Origin: Phaeobacter sp. G2
GTDB taxonomy: Bacteria > Pseudomonadota > Alphaproteobacteria > Rhodobacterales > Rhodobacteraceae
Reading direction: 5' to 3'
NCBI GenBank assembly: GCA_025163595.1
Contig: CP104100.1
Span: 2,914,001-2,978,000, forward strand
DNA length: 64,000 nucleotides
Part shown: piece by piece, positions 10,452 through 19,690 of the stretch
Layout: each line of letters starts with the position of its first letter
Numbering within the stretch: position 1 is the stretch's first letter
Made by a program: the position numbers and the translations under genes
The notes under the pieces: model-generated
What the model saw: the letters and a program-made list of their open reading frames with translations, nothing else
Databases searched by the model: none
Told to the model about the DNA's origin: nothing

Positions 10452-11564
10452 CTAGTCAGTTCCCGGCACACTGATCACCCCGCCGCCGACGCAGGCCCGC
10501 ACGCCTGTGGTGCCCGGACAGGAGGTCGCCAGGCCACGGGCCACCCGCACCGCCAGAAAGCCAAAGGCCTGGGCCTCCAGCATGTCACCATCCAGCCCGA
10601 CCGCCTCAACCGGTTTGACAGGGCAGTCCAATGAGACCGCCAACATCTGCATCAGCACCGGATTGTGCCGCCCGCCGCCAGTCACCAGAACCACCGCAGG
10701 CGGCTCCGGGCAGTGTTCCATCCCCTGCGCCACCGAGGCCGCGCACATGGCCGTCAGAGTGGCGGTGGCGTCTGCGTCACTCAGCTCTGTCACCAGATCA
10801 ATCATCTCCGCAAAGTCATTCCGGTCCAGTGACTTGGGCGGCATGCGGGCAAAATAGGGTTCAGCCAGGAACAGCTCCAGCGCGCCGGTCTCAACCTCTC
10901 CGCTGCTGGCGACGCCCCCGTCCTTGTCAAACGCCAGCCCCAGCCGTGCCTGCAACAGGTCATTGATCGGCGCATTAGCCGGTCCGGTATCAAAGGCCAA
11001 AAGCGCACCGGGCGCTTCCGGACTGTCCAAACGCGGATCCACATAGGTGAGATTGCCAACCCCGCCGAGGTTCAGGAAACATATCGGTCCGGTGGCCTTG
11101 ATATATTTGGCACAGGCAAAGTGGAAAAACGGCGCCAGCGGCGCGCCTTCGCCGCCCATGGAAACATCATCGCTGCGAAAGTCCCACACAACCGGCAGAT
11201 CCAACGCCTCGGCCAGTGCCGCGCCGTTGCCCACCTGCAGGGTGCCTTGCTGGCGCGGGGCATGGGCCAATGTCTGGCCATGAAACCCAACCAGATCGAT
11301 ATCTTCAAACCCGCCAAGCGCCGCAATATGCTTGGCTTCCACCACCTCGGCGGCTGCCTCAACCTCGGCGCCGTGCCAATGCCCAAGGCCTGCGCGCAGC
11401 ACCCCTCTCTCGACATCCGAGTAAGCCTGGTAGCCACTGGGGCCAAAGCCCGCAATTGTTAGGCCATCCGTCTCAACCACCGCAACATCCACCCCATCCA
11501 GCGAGGTGCCACTCATCGCGCCCAGGGCCCGGACCACGCCGGTTTTGGCGATTGCTTTTCTCAT
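10452..11564 (-). CDS. anmK: Anhydro-N-acetylmuramic acid kinase
   Basis: 370 residues, normal length. It converts 1,6-anhydro-MurNAc from peptidoglycan turnover plus ATP to MurNAc-6-phosphate. Seen: [17 protein letters not shown] at the N-terminus (phosphate loop of the ASKHA fold), [37 protein letters not shown] and [14 protein letters not shown], all AnmK hallmarks. nagZ at 28 kb belongs to the same recycling pathway but is far away. Divergent from tyrS with about 200 bases between, the same arrangement found in many alphaproteobacteria. Confidence 0.96.
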   Translation of the reverse strand: MRKAIAKTGVVRALGAMSGTSLDGVDVAVVETDGLTIAGFGPSGYQAYSDVERGVLRAGLGHWHGAEVEAAAEVVEAKHIAALGGFEDIDLVGFHGQTLAHAPRQQGTLQVGNGAALAEALDLPVVWDFRSDDVSMGGEGAPLAPFFHFACAKYIKATGPICFLNLGGVGNLTYVDPRLDSPEAPGALLAFDTGPANAPINDLLQARLGLAFDKDGGVASSGEVETGALELFLAEPYFARMPPKSLDRNDFAEMIDLVTELSDADATATLTAMCAASVAQGMEHCPEPPAVVLVTGGGRHNPVLMQMLAVSLDCPVKPVEAVGLDGDMLEAQAFGFLAVRVARGLATSCPGTTGVRACVGGGVISVPGTD

Positions 11565-11761
11565 CTACCGTCTCGTCTCATTGTGCCAAAGGCGCCCCGA
11601 TACCCGCGGCAATCGCCCGGAGCCTTTGCCCCTGCATAGCAGTCTGCTCTGGCACAGGGAACTGCCTTAGCGCGCAGCTGAAATTTTGTCGGGAAAACAG
11701 GTTCCATGTGGGCAATTTGCGCCTTATACAGCACGTCGCAAACCAAACACCGAGGCATGTT

Positions 11762-13018
11762 ATGACCTATCACCCAAAATCGGACTTTGTCGCTGTCATG
11801 ATGGAACGCGGGTTCCTTGCTGATTGCACCGATTATCAAGGCCTTGATGAGGCCCTGATGCAGGGTGTTAAGCCTGCCTATATCGGTTTTGACGCTACAG
11901 CAAAATCCTTGCATGTGGGCTCGCTGATCCAGATCATGATGCTGCGCTGGTTCCAGAAAACCGGCCATCAGCCGATCACTCTGATGGGCGGTGGCACCAC
12001 CAAGGTGGGCGACCCTTCTTTTCGCGCCGATGAGCGCCCGCTGCTGAATGACGCCCAGATCGACGACAATATCGCCGGCATCAAAAAGGTGTTCTCGGCC
12101 TATATCGACTACGACAGTGACGCACCCAACAAGGCGCTGATGCTGAACAATGCCGAATGGCTGGACGGGCTCAACTACCTTGAATTCCTGCGCGACATTG
12201 GTCGCCATTTCTCGGTCAACCGCATGTTGGCCTTTGAATCGGTCAAATCGCGGCTGGACCGCGAACAGTCGCTGTCCTTCCTCGAATTCAACTACATGAT
12301 CCTGCAGGCCTATGACTTCCTCGAGCTGAACCGCCGCTACGGCTGCATCCTGCAGATGGGCGGCTCGGATCAATGGGGCAATATCGTCAACGGGATCGAC
12401 CTGACCCGCCGGGTACTGGACAATTCCATCTACGGGCTGACCACGCCGCTGCTGACTACCTCAGACGGCAAAAAGATGGGCAAAAGCCAGGACGGCGCTG
12501 TCTGGCTCAACGCAGAAATGCGCTCTCCCTACGAGTTCTGGCAGTTCTGGCGCAACACCACCGATGCCGACGTGGGCCGCTTCCTGAAACTCTATACCGA
12601 ATTGCCGGTGGATGAATGTGAACGCCTCGGCGCCCTGGCAGGGTCTGAGGTGAACGCCGCCAAAGTCATCCTTGCCAATGAGGTGACCAAACTGCTGCAC
12701 GGCGCCGAGGCCGCGGCCACCGCCGAGGCCACCGCCCGAGACGTCTTTGAAAAGGGCGGCATTGGCGATGATCTGCCAACCTTGACCCTGACCGGGGCAG
12801 AGCTTGGCGATGGCATCTCCATCGTTCAGCTGATTGTCAAATCCGGCTTGGCAAAATCGGGCAAAGACGCCAAACGACTGATCAGTGAAAATGGCGCCAA
12901 ACTGGACGACAAACCGCTCAGCGACGCCGGCCTGATGATCGACGCCGCGGCGCTGTCCAGCCCCATCAAGCTCAGCGCCGGTAAAAAGCGCCACGCCCTG
13001 GTGCAACTGGCAGACTGA
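11762..13018 (+). CDS. tyrS: Tyrosyl-tRNA synthetase
   Basis: 418 residues, class Ic synthetase charging tRNA-Tyr. The HIGH-like motif is HVGS (in [12 protein letters not shown]), the tyrosine pocket includes [12 protein letters not shown], and the KMSKS equivalent is KKMGKS. A C-terminal S4 RNA-binding domain starts around residue 355 ([20 protein letters not shown]). The start at 11762 (GAGG a few bases before) matches the family N-terminus; the much longer open frame upstream runs antisense to anmK and is not coding. Confidence 0.97.
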   Translation: MTYHPKSDFVAVMMERGFLADCTDYQGLDEALMQGVKPAYIGFDATAKSLHVGSLIQIMMLRWFQKTGHQPITLMGGGTTKVGDPSFRADERPLLNDAQIDDNIAGIKKVFSAYIDYDSDAPNKALMLNNAEWLDGLNYLEFLRDIGRHFSVNRMLAFESVKSRLDREQSLSFLEFNYMILQAYDFLELNRRYGCILQMGGSDQWGNIVNGIDLTRRVLDNSIYGLTTPLLTTSDGKKMGKSQDGAVWLNAEMRSPYEFWQFWRNTTDADVGRFLKLYTELPVDECERLGALAGSEVNAAKVILANEVTKLLHGAEAAATAEATARDVFEKGGIGDDLPTLTLTGAELGDGISIVQLIVKSGLAKSGKDAKRLISENGAKLDDKPLSDAGLMIDAAALSSPIKLSAGKKRHALVQLAD

Positions 13019-13039
13019 TCAGCGGGTTCATAAACACTC

Positions 13040-13061
13040 AAAGGGGCTCAGCGGCCCCTTT
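13040..13061 (+). terminator. Terminator-like hairpin after tyrS
   Basis: AAAGGGGC pairs with GCCCCTTT around a short loop, 22 bases after the tyrS stop. Only three T follow, so it may be a weak or Rho-assisted terminator. Confidence 0.65.
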
Positions 13062-13130
13062 ACCACCGGCCCGCCCCCTTAGGCCCGCGCCCAGCCCACC
13101 CCAAAGACGCCATGACGCAGCCCACTCCCA

Positions 13131-13185
13131 GCTGACCTCTTTTCATCTTTCCAGAAATACCTCGGAGTGTGAGGCAGAGCCTCAC
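13131..13185. repeat. Dispersed short palindromic element
   Basis: The stretch with TTTCATCTTTCCAGAAATAC followed by a perfect hairpin GTGAGGC-AGA-GCCTCAC (13169-13185) resembles a short element that I recall as widespread between genes in Rhodobacteraceae (a TTTCCAAAAATAC-type word followed by a GC hairpin). It stands between tyrS and a small ORF. Its role is unknown; it may act at transcript ends. Confidence 0.5.
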
Positions 13186-13253
13186 GAACAAACCCTGATT
13201 TATACCCGCCCGTTGAAACTGGCCCGGTACAACCGCCCAGTCAACTCAGCCCC

Positions 13254-13391
13254 CTAAAAGAACCACCACTCCACCAGGCTCAACAGCAAAAAGACCGGGA
13301 TCGACAAAACACTTGCCACAGCAAAGGCTGCCGACAGGGTCAACTTTGGATTTGGCGCGATCTGGCCCAGAACAGGGGTTTGCTTTTTCAT
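13254..13391 (-). CDS. Small single-span membrane protein (45 aa), hypothetical
   Basis: An ATG-to-TAG frame of 45 codons. The peptide begins MKKQTPVLGQIAP, has one strongly hydrophobic helix (about residues 18-40, with SVLSIPVFLLLSLV) and ends EWWFF. The charge pattern (basic N-terminus, tryptophan-rich end) is that of a real bacterial small membrane protein rather than a chance frame. Against it: GAGGGG lies only about 2 bases before the ATG, which is closer than ideal. It is divergent from the acetyltransferase gene at 13437. Confidence 0.45.
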   Translation of the reverse strand: MKKQTPVLGQIAPNPKLTLSAAFAVASVLSIPVFLLLSLVEWWFF

Positions 13392-13436
13392 CCCCTCATT
13401 AACCATCATTTAGGTTTCTGATTGGTAAATGGTCCT

Positions 13437-14384
13437 ATGCTGGACTTCCATGTATCTGCCTCTCCCTCTGTCTCCCTACCGCCGCAAGATTGCGGCAGCG
13501 CCGGCCTCACGGCTTTGGCGCAGTCTGCAGAATTTGCACGGGCCCTGAAAGCCCTGGGACAGGCCCCCGTTGTTCTGCCAGAGCTACACAACAGCCTCGT
13601 CACCACGCGCCGCTTTGCCTCGGGACTGCGGCTCGCCATGATCAATCGCGCGATGCTTCCCCAGCCCAGCCAATTGCCCGCGGCCCTACGGGCCAATGGT
13701 CTTGGCAAAACTCCGGTGATCCTGTCTCCCGAACACCCCTGCCCCGCACTTGCACAGATTGGCGCCCTGCCGCTTGTCAGCCCGGCCTGTGTTGCCCAGC
13801 TTGACCTGGGAAACACCGCCGCGCAACGCAAAGCCGCCCTGCACCAGAAATGGCGCAATCGCCTGACCCGCGCCCAGTCGAACGGGCTGAAGGTCAGCCG
13901 CCAGAACATGCCGCTGGATGCACGCCATTGGCTGTTTGCCGCAGATCAGGTGCAACAGCAGCAGCGTGGCTATCGCAGCTGGCCCATCGCGCTGACGCTC
14001 GCCTATGCGCAAGAAAACAAAGGCAAGGCAAAGCTGTTTCAAGCCTTCAGTGGCAGCGAAGTAGTTGCCGCCATCCTTATCCTGCGCCATGGGCGCGGCG
14101 CGACCTATCACATTGCCCATACCACCCCGGCCGGAAAATCTCTCTCCGCCCACAATCTGCTGATGTGGGAGGCAATGAGCTGGCTCGCCGCCCAAGGCTG
14201 CCAGCAACTGGACCTTGGCCTGATCAATACCGAAGAAGCACCCGGTCTTGCCAGGTTCAAACTGGGCACCGGAGCCCGCCTGTCGCAACTGGGCGGCACC
14301 TGGGCGCTGTGGCTGCCGATGGGGCGATTGCTCTCGCCCCTGGCCCGCTGGGACAGCAGACTGATGAGCGCCACGTCGCGCTAG
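13437..14384 (+). CDS. GNAT/FemAB-like acyltransferase
   Basis: 315 residues. The C-terminal half (about 140-290) has the FemAB/BioF2-like GNAT fold: KWRNRLTRAQSNGLKV, then FSGSEVVAAILILRHGRGATYHIAHTT and the substrate/CoA region HNLLMWEAMSWLAAQGCQQLDLG, ending with EAPGLARFKLGTGA, a motif shared by peptidoglycan or protein acyltransferases of this type. The N-terminal half is less conserved. The ATG at 13437 is preferred to a TTG at 13422, but neither has a strong ribosome-binding site. Substrate unknown. Confidence 0.8.
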   Translation: MLDFHVSASPSVSLPPQDCGSAGLTALAQSAEFARALKALGQAPVVLPELHNSLVTTRRFASGLRLAMINRAMLPQPSQLPAALRANGLGKTPVILSPEHPCPALAQIGALPLVSPACVAQLDLGNTAAQRKAALHQKWRNRLTRAQSNGLKVSRQNMPLDARHWLFAADQVQQQQRGYRSWPIALTLAYAQENKGKAKLFQAFSGSEVVAAILILRHGRGATYHIAHTTPAGKSLSAHNLLMWEAMSWLAAQGCQQLDLGLINTEEAPGLARFKLGTGARLSQLGGTWALWLPMGRLLSPLARWDSRLMSATSR

Positions 14385-14446
14385 ACAGAACGGCTGCATG
14401 TGATAGTTATTGAACAGATGTTCAGATACCTGAAGGACCCTGTTTT

Positions 14447-15202
14447 ATGAAACTCGCACAGACCTGCGCCATCATTACCGGCGGCGCCTCCGGCCTCGGA
14501 GAGGCCACAGCACGCCATTTTGCCGAAAACGGCGCTCAAGTCACCATTCTGGATCGCGACGCAGAGCGGGGCCCCAAGGTCGCCGCAGAGATCGGCGGGC
14601 ATTTTGTTCAAACCGATGTCACCGATGAGGACTCGGTCAGCGCAGCCATTGCCTTTGCGGTTGAGAAAATGGGGCGTATTTCCGCCTGTGTGAACTGTGC
14701 CGGTATTGCCTACGGGATCAAAACCATCGGCCGCGACGGCGCCCACCCCCTGGATGCATACAAGCGCACCATCGACATTAACCTGGTTGGCACCTTTAAT
14801 GTGGCCCGGCTCGCCGCTGTCGAAATTGCCAAAAACACCCCCGAATCCGATGGTGCCCGCGGTGTGATCATCAACACCGCCTCCATTGCGGCCTATGATG
14901 GCCAAAAAGGCCAGGCCGCCTATGCCGCCTCCAAAGGCGGCGTTGTTGGCATGTGCCTGCCGATGGCACGCGATCTAGCCTCTACCGGTATTCGCGTGAT
15001 GACCATTGCGCCAGGCATCTTTATGACGCCAATGCTGGCGGGGCTGCCAGAAGAGGTGCAACAGCAACTGGCAGCAGATGTGCCAAACCCAGTGCGTCTG
15101 GGCGATCCGGCAGAATACGGCCGCCTGGCCGGGTTCATCACCGAAATGGGCTATCTCAACGGCGAAGTCATTCGCATCGACGGCGCCCTGCGGATGCGCT
15201 GA
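14447..15202 (+). CDS. Short-chain dehydrogenase, 3-hydroxyacyl-CoA dehydrogenase type II-like
   Basis: 251 residues with the classical SDR layout: cofactor loop TGGASGLG at 11-18, NCAG at 83-86, catalytic Ser146, Tyr159 and Lys163 (YAASK). Asp36 after beta2 predicts NAD(H) preference. The overall sequence, including the ISACVNCAGIA and IAPGIFMTPML stretches, is closest by eye to the HSD10 / 3-hydroxy-2-methylbutyryl-CoA dehydrogenase type, suggesting a role in branched-chain or fatty acyl-CoA breakdown. No beta-oxidation genes flank it, so the substrate is an inference. Confidence 0.88.
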   Translation: MKLAQTCAIITGGASGLGEATARHFAENGAQVTILDRDAERGPKVAAEIGGHFVQTDVTDEDSVSAAIAFAVEKMGRISACVNCAGIAYGIKTIGRDGAHPLDAYKRTIDINLVGTFNVARLAAVEIAKNTPESDGARGVIINTASIAAYDGQKGQAAYAASKGGVVGMCLPMARDLASTGIRVMTIAPGIFMTPMLAGLPEEVQQQLAADVPNPVRLGDPAEYGRLAGFITEMGYLNGEVIRIDGALRMR

Positions 15203-15341
15203 CTGGCAGCAGCACCCAGCTAAAATAAGGGGCACGGCAAAACTGCCGCGCCCACCTCCCTCGGACTAGGGGATGAACTTAAAGTTAGGATTGCGCGTTA
15301 GTATTTTGTTAACCAAGAAATTATTCACTTCACGAACAACG

Positions 15342-17168
15342 TCAGCCTTCTGATTTCTCTTCCAACATCATCCACTCTTCCTCAGAATCTGCCAGCTTTT
15401 CCTGTCGCTCGACCAAGGCCTCGGTGGCCTTTTTGAACTTGACGGGTTCACGGGTGAACAACGCCGGATCGGCCATCAGCTCTTGCAGCTTGGCGATCTC
15501 TTGCTCCAGCCGTTCTATTTCTGCGGGCAAGGCCTCCAGCCGGTGCTTTTCCTTGAAGGACAGCTTCTCTTTGGCGCTGGACTCTGTCGCCACATCCTTA
15601 GCTTGGGCTTTTTGCGCTTTGATCTTCTGCGATTTTTCGCCTTTGTCGCCGCCAGGCAGACCACCACGCTGGCTGATATAGTCGCTCCAGCCGCCCGCAT
15701 ATGCTGTCACCTTGCCATCGCCCTCCATGGCGATGGTGGTGGTGGCCACGCGGTCCAGAAAGTCCCGGTCGTGGCTGACCAAAAGCACGGTGCCCTCGTA
15801 GGAATCCAGCAGTTCCTGCAACAGGTCCAGCGTTTCCACATCCAGATCATTGGTCGGTTCATCCAACACCAGTAGGTTGCTTTGCCGCGCCATCAGACGG
15901 GCCAGCAGCAACCGTGCCTTTTCGCCGCCCGAAAGCGACCGCACCGGCGCGCGGGCCTGGGCTTCATCGAACAAAAACTCCTTGAGGTAGCCCACCACAT
16001 GTTTGGGCACCCCGCGCACCATGACCTGATCCGCCTTGCCGGAAATCCCAAGCAAAGGATCCGAGGTCAGGTTTTCCCAAAGCGAGGCATTGGGATCCAG
16101 CTGGTCACGGGTTTGGTCAAACAGCGCGATTTCCAGATTGGTCCCTAGTTTGACCGAGCCAGCGTCAGGCTCCACCTGCCCCAACATCAGCTTTAACAAT
16201 GTGGTCTTGCCCGCACCATTGGGACCAACAAAGGCCACCCGGTCACTGCGTTGAACCTTCAGGGAAAAATCAGAAACGATCTGCTTGTCACCAAAGCTTT
16301 TGCTGAGGGCTTCCACTTCGATCACCTTGCGACCGGATTTGGGGCCAGCGTCCAGCGCCAGCTCCGCTGCGCCCTGGCGTTTGATCTGGCCTGCGCGCTG
16401 GTCTTTCAGCTCATGCAGCGCCCGCACCCGGCCCATATTGCGCTTGCGCCGCGCTGAAATGCCTTCAACCGCCCAGCGGCTTTCGCTTTTGATCAGGCGA
16501 TTCAGCTTGTGGCGCTGCTGGTCTTCTTCTTCCCAGATTTTGTCGCGCCAAGCCTCAAAGCCCTCAAAGCCCTTTTCCTGCCGCCGCACCTGACCGCGAT
16601 CGACCCAAAGCGTCGCCCGTGTCAGCGCCCGCAAAAAGGCCCGGTCGTGTGAGATCAGCACATAGGCGGCGCGGGTGGATTTCAGCTCGGCTTCCAGCCA
16701 GGTGATGGCCTCGATATCCATATGGTTGGTTGGCTCGTCCAGCAGCATCAGATCCGGGGCTTCCGCCATCAGCTTGGCCAGGGCGGCGCGGCGGCGCTCG
16801 CCGCCGGAGGCGGTGGCCACAGGGCGGTCGGGATCAAATTTCAGCCCCTCACCGGCACGCTCAACCTTATAGAGCTCGCCCGGGTCCAGCGCGCTGGCGG
16901 CAAAATCTCCCAGGGTGGTAAAGCCGGTCATCTGCGGGTCCTGCTCCATATAGCCGACCGAGCGCCCAGAAGGCACTACAAGTGTCCCGGTATCGGCTTC
17001 AACAAGCCCTGCCATCACCTTCATAAGGGTGGATTTTCCGGATCCGTTGCGCCCAACAAGGGCGACCCGGTCACCAGGTTGCACCACCAGATCGAGATCT
17101 GAAAAGATGGGATCGCCGCCAAAGGTGAGGGAGATCCCGGTCATCTGCAAAAGAGGAATACGTGCCAT
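15342..17168 (-). CDS. ABC-F family ATPase (Uup-like)
   Basis: 608 residues with two ABC ATPase domains and no membrane segment: Walker A GRNGSGKST (39-47) and GPNGAGKTT, signatures ASGGERRRA and LSGGEKARLLL, Walker B LMLLDEPTNHMD and LLVLDEPTNDLD. The interdomain linker is charged and helical, and a C-terminal coiled coil (about 530-608, with ALPAEIERLEQEIAKLQEL) follows, as in Uup. ABC-F proteins act on the ribosome as translation factors; Uup is also linked to precise excision of transposons. Alternative reading: Ettx/EttA, but the long C-terminal coiled coil favours Uup. Confidence 0.93.
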   Translation of the reverse strand: MARIPLLQMTGISLTFGGDPIFSDLDLVVQPGDRVALVGRNGSGKSTLMKVMAGLVEADTGTLVVPSGRSVGYMEQDPQMTGFTTLGDFAASALDPGELYKVERAGEGLKFDPDRPVATASGGERRRAALAKLMAEAPDLMLLDEPTNHMDIEAITWLEAELKSTRAAYVLISHDRAFLRALTRATLWVDRGQVRRQEKGFEGFEAWRDKIWEEEDQQRHKLNRLIKSESRWAVEGISARRKRNMGRVRALHELKDQRAGQIKRQGAAELALDAGPKSGRKVIEVEALSKSFGDKQIVSDFSLKVQRSDRVAFVGPNGAGKTTLLKLMLGQVEPDAGSVKLGTNLEIALFDQTRDQLDPNASLWENLTSDPLLGISGKADQVMVRGVPKHVVGYLKEFLFDEAQARAPVRSLSGGEKARLLLARLMARQSNLLVLDEPTNDLDVETLDLLQELLDSYEGTVLLVSHDRDFLDRVATTTIAMEGDGKVTAYAGGWSDYISQRGGLPGGDKGEKSQKIKAQKAQAKDVATESSAKEKLSFKEKHRLEALPAEIERLEQEIAKLQELMADPALFTREPVKFKKATEALVERQEKLADSEEEWMMLEEKSEG

Positions 17169-17206
17169 GTGAGCCAGCTAAACCGCGCGGGCGGCAAGGT
17201 CAACGC

Positions 17207-18004
17207 TCACAACGGCTCTGCAACGCCCCGCAACAAACGTTTACGCGCTGCCGGAATGGCTGTGACCTCGAGCCCGGTAAAAACATGGCAGGTGTTGAGC
17301 GCGGCGTCGACCACCACATGATCGCTGACCCAGCCACCCATCGCCAGATAGCTGCGCAACAATGGCGGCAACTGGGCCTGAGCCTGTTTCAGATCCGGCT
17401 TCTGCTGCGCTGAGCGGCCCTGCAACAGGTCAGTAAAGGAGCGGGCCTCAGCCACCTTAAGCCCCGGACGCCGGAGCGGCGGTGCCAGGTGGCGATGCTG
17501 CAACAAGGCAAAGGCCTCGATATAGGCTTCGGGGGATGTTCCGGCAAAGGAGGAACAGCCAAACAGCAGCGCAACCCCCTGCCGATCCACCATGCTGGTG
17601 ACAGCCCCCCAGGCCAGACGCAGAACATCAGCATCCAGAACACCAGGATCAAGACAAAAGCGCCCCAGTTCCAACATACGCCCTGAGAAACCGACAAGCC
17701 GTGAAAGATCGTAAAACTGTGAAGAATAGCTCTGCGACAGCTCCTGGCCGCTTTCGAGCAGCATAAGCCGGAAACAGCCCGCCAGCGCCCCCGATGAACG
17801 GTACTCGATCAGCACATGCAAACAGTCTGCATCAAATTGGTCCTGATCCACAGTCCCTGTTGCAAAGCAGCGCGCCCGCAGGCGCTGCGCCGCACTCACA
17901 TCGTCAGCCCCCAGCGCCAGTCGCGCCCGGTAGCTCCCCTTTTCCAGCAGCACACCTGAAACGGGCAGCGCTGCCAGCGCCCCTCTGTCGTCTCTGCCTG
18001 CCAT
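17207..18004 (-). CDS. Amino-acid N-acyltransferase for aminolipids (OlsB or GlsB)
   Basis: 265 residues of the OlsB family (GNAT-like, acyl-ACP dependent), which N-acylates ornithine, or in roseobacters glutamine, with a 3-hydroxy fatty acid to give lyso-aminolipid. Seen: AAQRLRARCFATG, LEYRSSGALAGCFRL, ELGRFCLDPGV, and LFGCSSFAGTSPEAYIEAF, all family-typical. Start at 18004 because GGAGGG lies about 8 bases upstream; the frame extends 27 codons further. No second acyltransferase (olsA) adjoins it. Roseobacters often have both OlsB (usually beside olsA) and the glutamine-lipid enzyme GlsB; an orphan gene near the plsX-fabH locus makes GlsB the likelier choice, but this is inference. Confidence 0.85.
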   Translation of the reverse strand: MAGRDDRGALAALPVSGVLLEKGSYRARLALGADDVSAAQRLRARCFATGTVDQDQFDADCLHVLIEYRSSGALAGCFRLMLLESGQELSQSYSSQFYDLSRLVGFSGRMLELGRFCLDPGVLDADVLRLAWGAVTSMVDRQGVALLFGCSSFAGTSPEAYIEAFALLQHRHLAPPLRRPGLKVAEARSFTDLLQGRSAQQKPDLKQAQAQLPPLLRSYLAMGGWVSDHVVVDAALNTCHVFTGLEVTAIPAARKRLLRGVAEPL

Positions 18005-18111
18005 TCCCAGCCCTCCTTGCCCACGGAAATGGCAGCACCACGCGCCCCATTCCTCACAATTCAGACAAACCTGACCGGGGCGCATCGCGCGCCCCAGCGA
18101 AATTCCGAAGG

Positions 18112-18582
18112 TTATTCCTCCAGCAAGGAACCTGGGTTGAAGTTGCCCAAGCTGCCAAGCAGCTGTCGGATAAATGTCTTATCCTCAACGCTGGAGCTGG
18201 TGACACGGCGTTCCAGCGGGATCACCTTGCCGTCCTCCAGGCTGTACCGCTCGATGCCCGAGACAACATCACGCGAGTCAAAGTTGATGGCGACCAGGGA
18301 TCGCGACACAGGCTTTGTGGCGCCAGCCCCACGTGTGCGCATCAGGGTCGACACATAGTAGTAGCCACCATCGTTCAAAACCCCCGAAGCCGTGGGGATA
18401 CCAACCGTTTCGGCGACGGAGTCTTTTGTATCAACCCCAACAACGACCTCGGCCAGTTGTTCTTCGGTGGGGGTATAGCCGTGTTTCTGATAGATCGCGC
18501 TACATCCGGCCAAGGCCGCCGCAGCAAACACCCCGGCCGCATATTTCACCGCTGATCTCAGCTGGTCTTTCCGTGCATTCAT
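18112..18582 (-). CDS. bamE: Outer-membrane assembly lipoprotein BamE (SmpA/OmlA)
   Basis: 156 residues. A lipoprotein signal ends at the lipobox LAGC (about residue 27), after which the SmpA/OmlA fold appears: HGYTPTEEQLAEVVVGVDTKDSVAETVGIP and GGYYYVSTLMRTRG. BamE is an accessory lipoprotein of the BAM complex that folds beta-barrel proteins into the outer membrane. The ATG at 18582 is preceded by GGGGA. It is divergent from the DUF177-rpmF operon, an arrangement common in this family. Confidence 0.92.
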   Translation of the reverse strand: MNARKDQLRSAVKYAAGVFAAAALAGCSAIYQKHGYTPTEEQLAEVVVGVDTKDSVAETVGIPTASGVLNDGGYYYVSTLMRTRGAGATKPVSRSLVAINFDSRDVVSGIERYSLEDGKVIPLERRVTSSSVEDKTFIRQLLGSLGNFNPGSLLEE

Positions 18583-18680
18583 GATGATCCCCACAACACT
18601 GCATTGCCTCTGGCTTGAACACGCCTTTGAACCCGATTACCTAATGCAGACGCCCGGTTCAAGAAACGAAAGTAGCCAAC

Positions 18681-19223
18681 ATGACTGACAGCACCACTCT
18701 AAAGGTGTCCGATCTGCCACAGAACAGGGCAACCGCGTTTGATCTGCACCCAGATGCAAAGACGCTAGAAACACTGGCCCATGAGCTGGATATCAAGGGT
18801 TTGCGCAAGCTCCGCTTCACCGGAACCGTCAGTACCAAGGGCCGTCGCGACTGGCAGCTTACTGCTCATTTGGGCGCCACGGTTTTGCAGGACTGCGTGG
18901 TGACGCTGGAACCGATGACCACCCGAATCGATGAAAAAGTTGAGCGGATTTTTGTCTCGGAACTATCGGAACCCGATGATCCTGAGGTGGAAATGGATGC
19001 GGATGAGCGGATAGAACCGCTGCAGGATACCATCGACCCTGCAGTTGTGATGATCGAGGCGCTATCCTTGTTGATCCCGGCCTATCCCCGCAAAGAGGGC
19101 GCGGAACTGGGCGAGGCTGTCTACAGCCAGCCCGGGGTTGCCCCGATGCGCGAGGACGATGTCAAACCCTTTGCCGGGCTTGCCGCGCTCAAGAAACAGA
19201 TGAACTCGGACAATGAGAGCTAA
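18681..19223 (+). CDS. DUF177 (YceD) family protein
   Basis: 180 residues. DUF177 proteins are nearly always encoded directly before rpmF and are implicated in 23S rRNA or ribosome assembly. Seen: LRKLRFTGTVSTKGRRDWQLTAHLGATVLQDCVVTLEP (the conserved cysteine), then the acidic stretch EPDDPEVEMDADERIEPL and the Pro-rich AYPRKEGAEL. It opens the rpmF-plsX-fabH group; the 220 bases to rpmF are longer than usual, so rpmF probably has its own promoter too. Confidence 0.9.
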   Translation: MTDSTTLKVSDLPQNRATAFDLHPDAKTLETLAHELDIKGLRKLRFTGTVSTKGRRDWQLTAHLGATVLQDCVVTLEPMTTRIDEKVERIFVSELSEPDDPEVEMDADERIEPLQDTIDPAVVMIEALSLLIPAYPRKEGAELGEAVYSQPGVAPMREDDVKPFAGLAALKKQMNSDNES

Positions 19224-19444
19224 AAAACTATCTTAATGTCGGTTTTCCGGGTGGCATCATCGGGCCGCCTAGCTTAAAAAACTGCTTGCGCAGACGGAGA
19301 TTCTCAGTATTTTCGCGCGCTCATCGGAATTTTTGGTTGGACATCGGAGAGGCTGCGGCCTAAACGCTCGCCTACCGATCTAACGAACGAATGTGAAACG
19401 CGCCGCGGGCAAAATCCCAAGGCCCCAATTACGAAGGTTGAGAC

Positions 19445-19651
19445 ATGGCCGTCCAACAGAATAAAGTATCCAAGTCGCGCCGTAACAACCGCCGCGCGCA
19501 CGACGCTCTGGTTGCTGCAAACCCGAACGAATGCTCGAGCTGCGGTGAGTTGAAGCGCCCACACCACGTTTGCCCCTCCTGCGGCAACTATGACAGCAAA
19601 GAAATTGTTGCCATGAACGACGACGTCGAAATCGACGAAGACGCGGCATAA
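19445..19651 (+). CDS. rpmF: 50S ribosomal protein L32
   Basis: 68 residues, [20 protein letters not shown] at the N-terminus, followed by the zinc ribbon [18 protein letters not shown] (two CxxC pairs), so this is the zinc-binding form. It is a structural protein of the large subunit. The acidic C-terminal tail ([10 protein letters not shown]) is typical of alphaproteobacteria. Followed after 39 bases by plsX. Confidence 0.98.
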   Translation: MAVQQNKVSKSRRNNRRAHDALVAANPNECSSCGELKRPHHVCPSCGNYDSKEIVAMNDDVEIDEDAA

Positions 19652-19690
19652 GATCGCGACGATCACACATTTTGCGGGGCGGATTTTTGC

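Noticed and set aside
11216..11761. N-terminal extension of tyrS by 182 codons
   Set aside because: The extension is antisense to anmK and unlike synthetase sequence; ATG at 11762 has a GAGG site and fits the family start.
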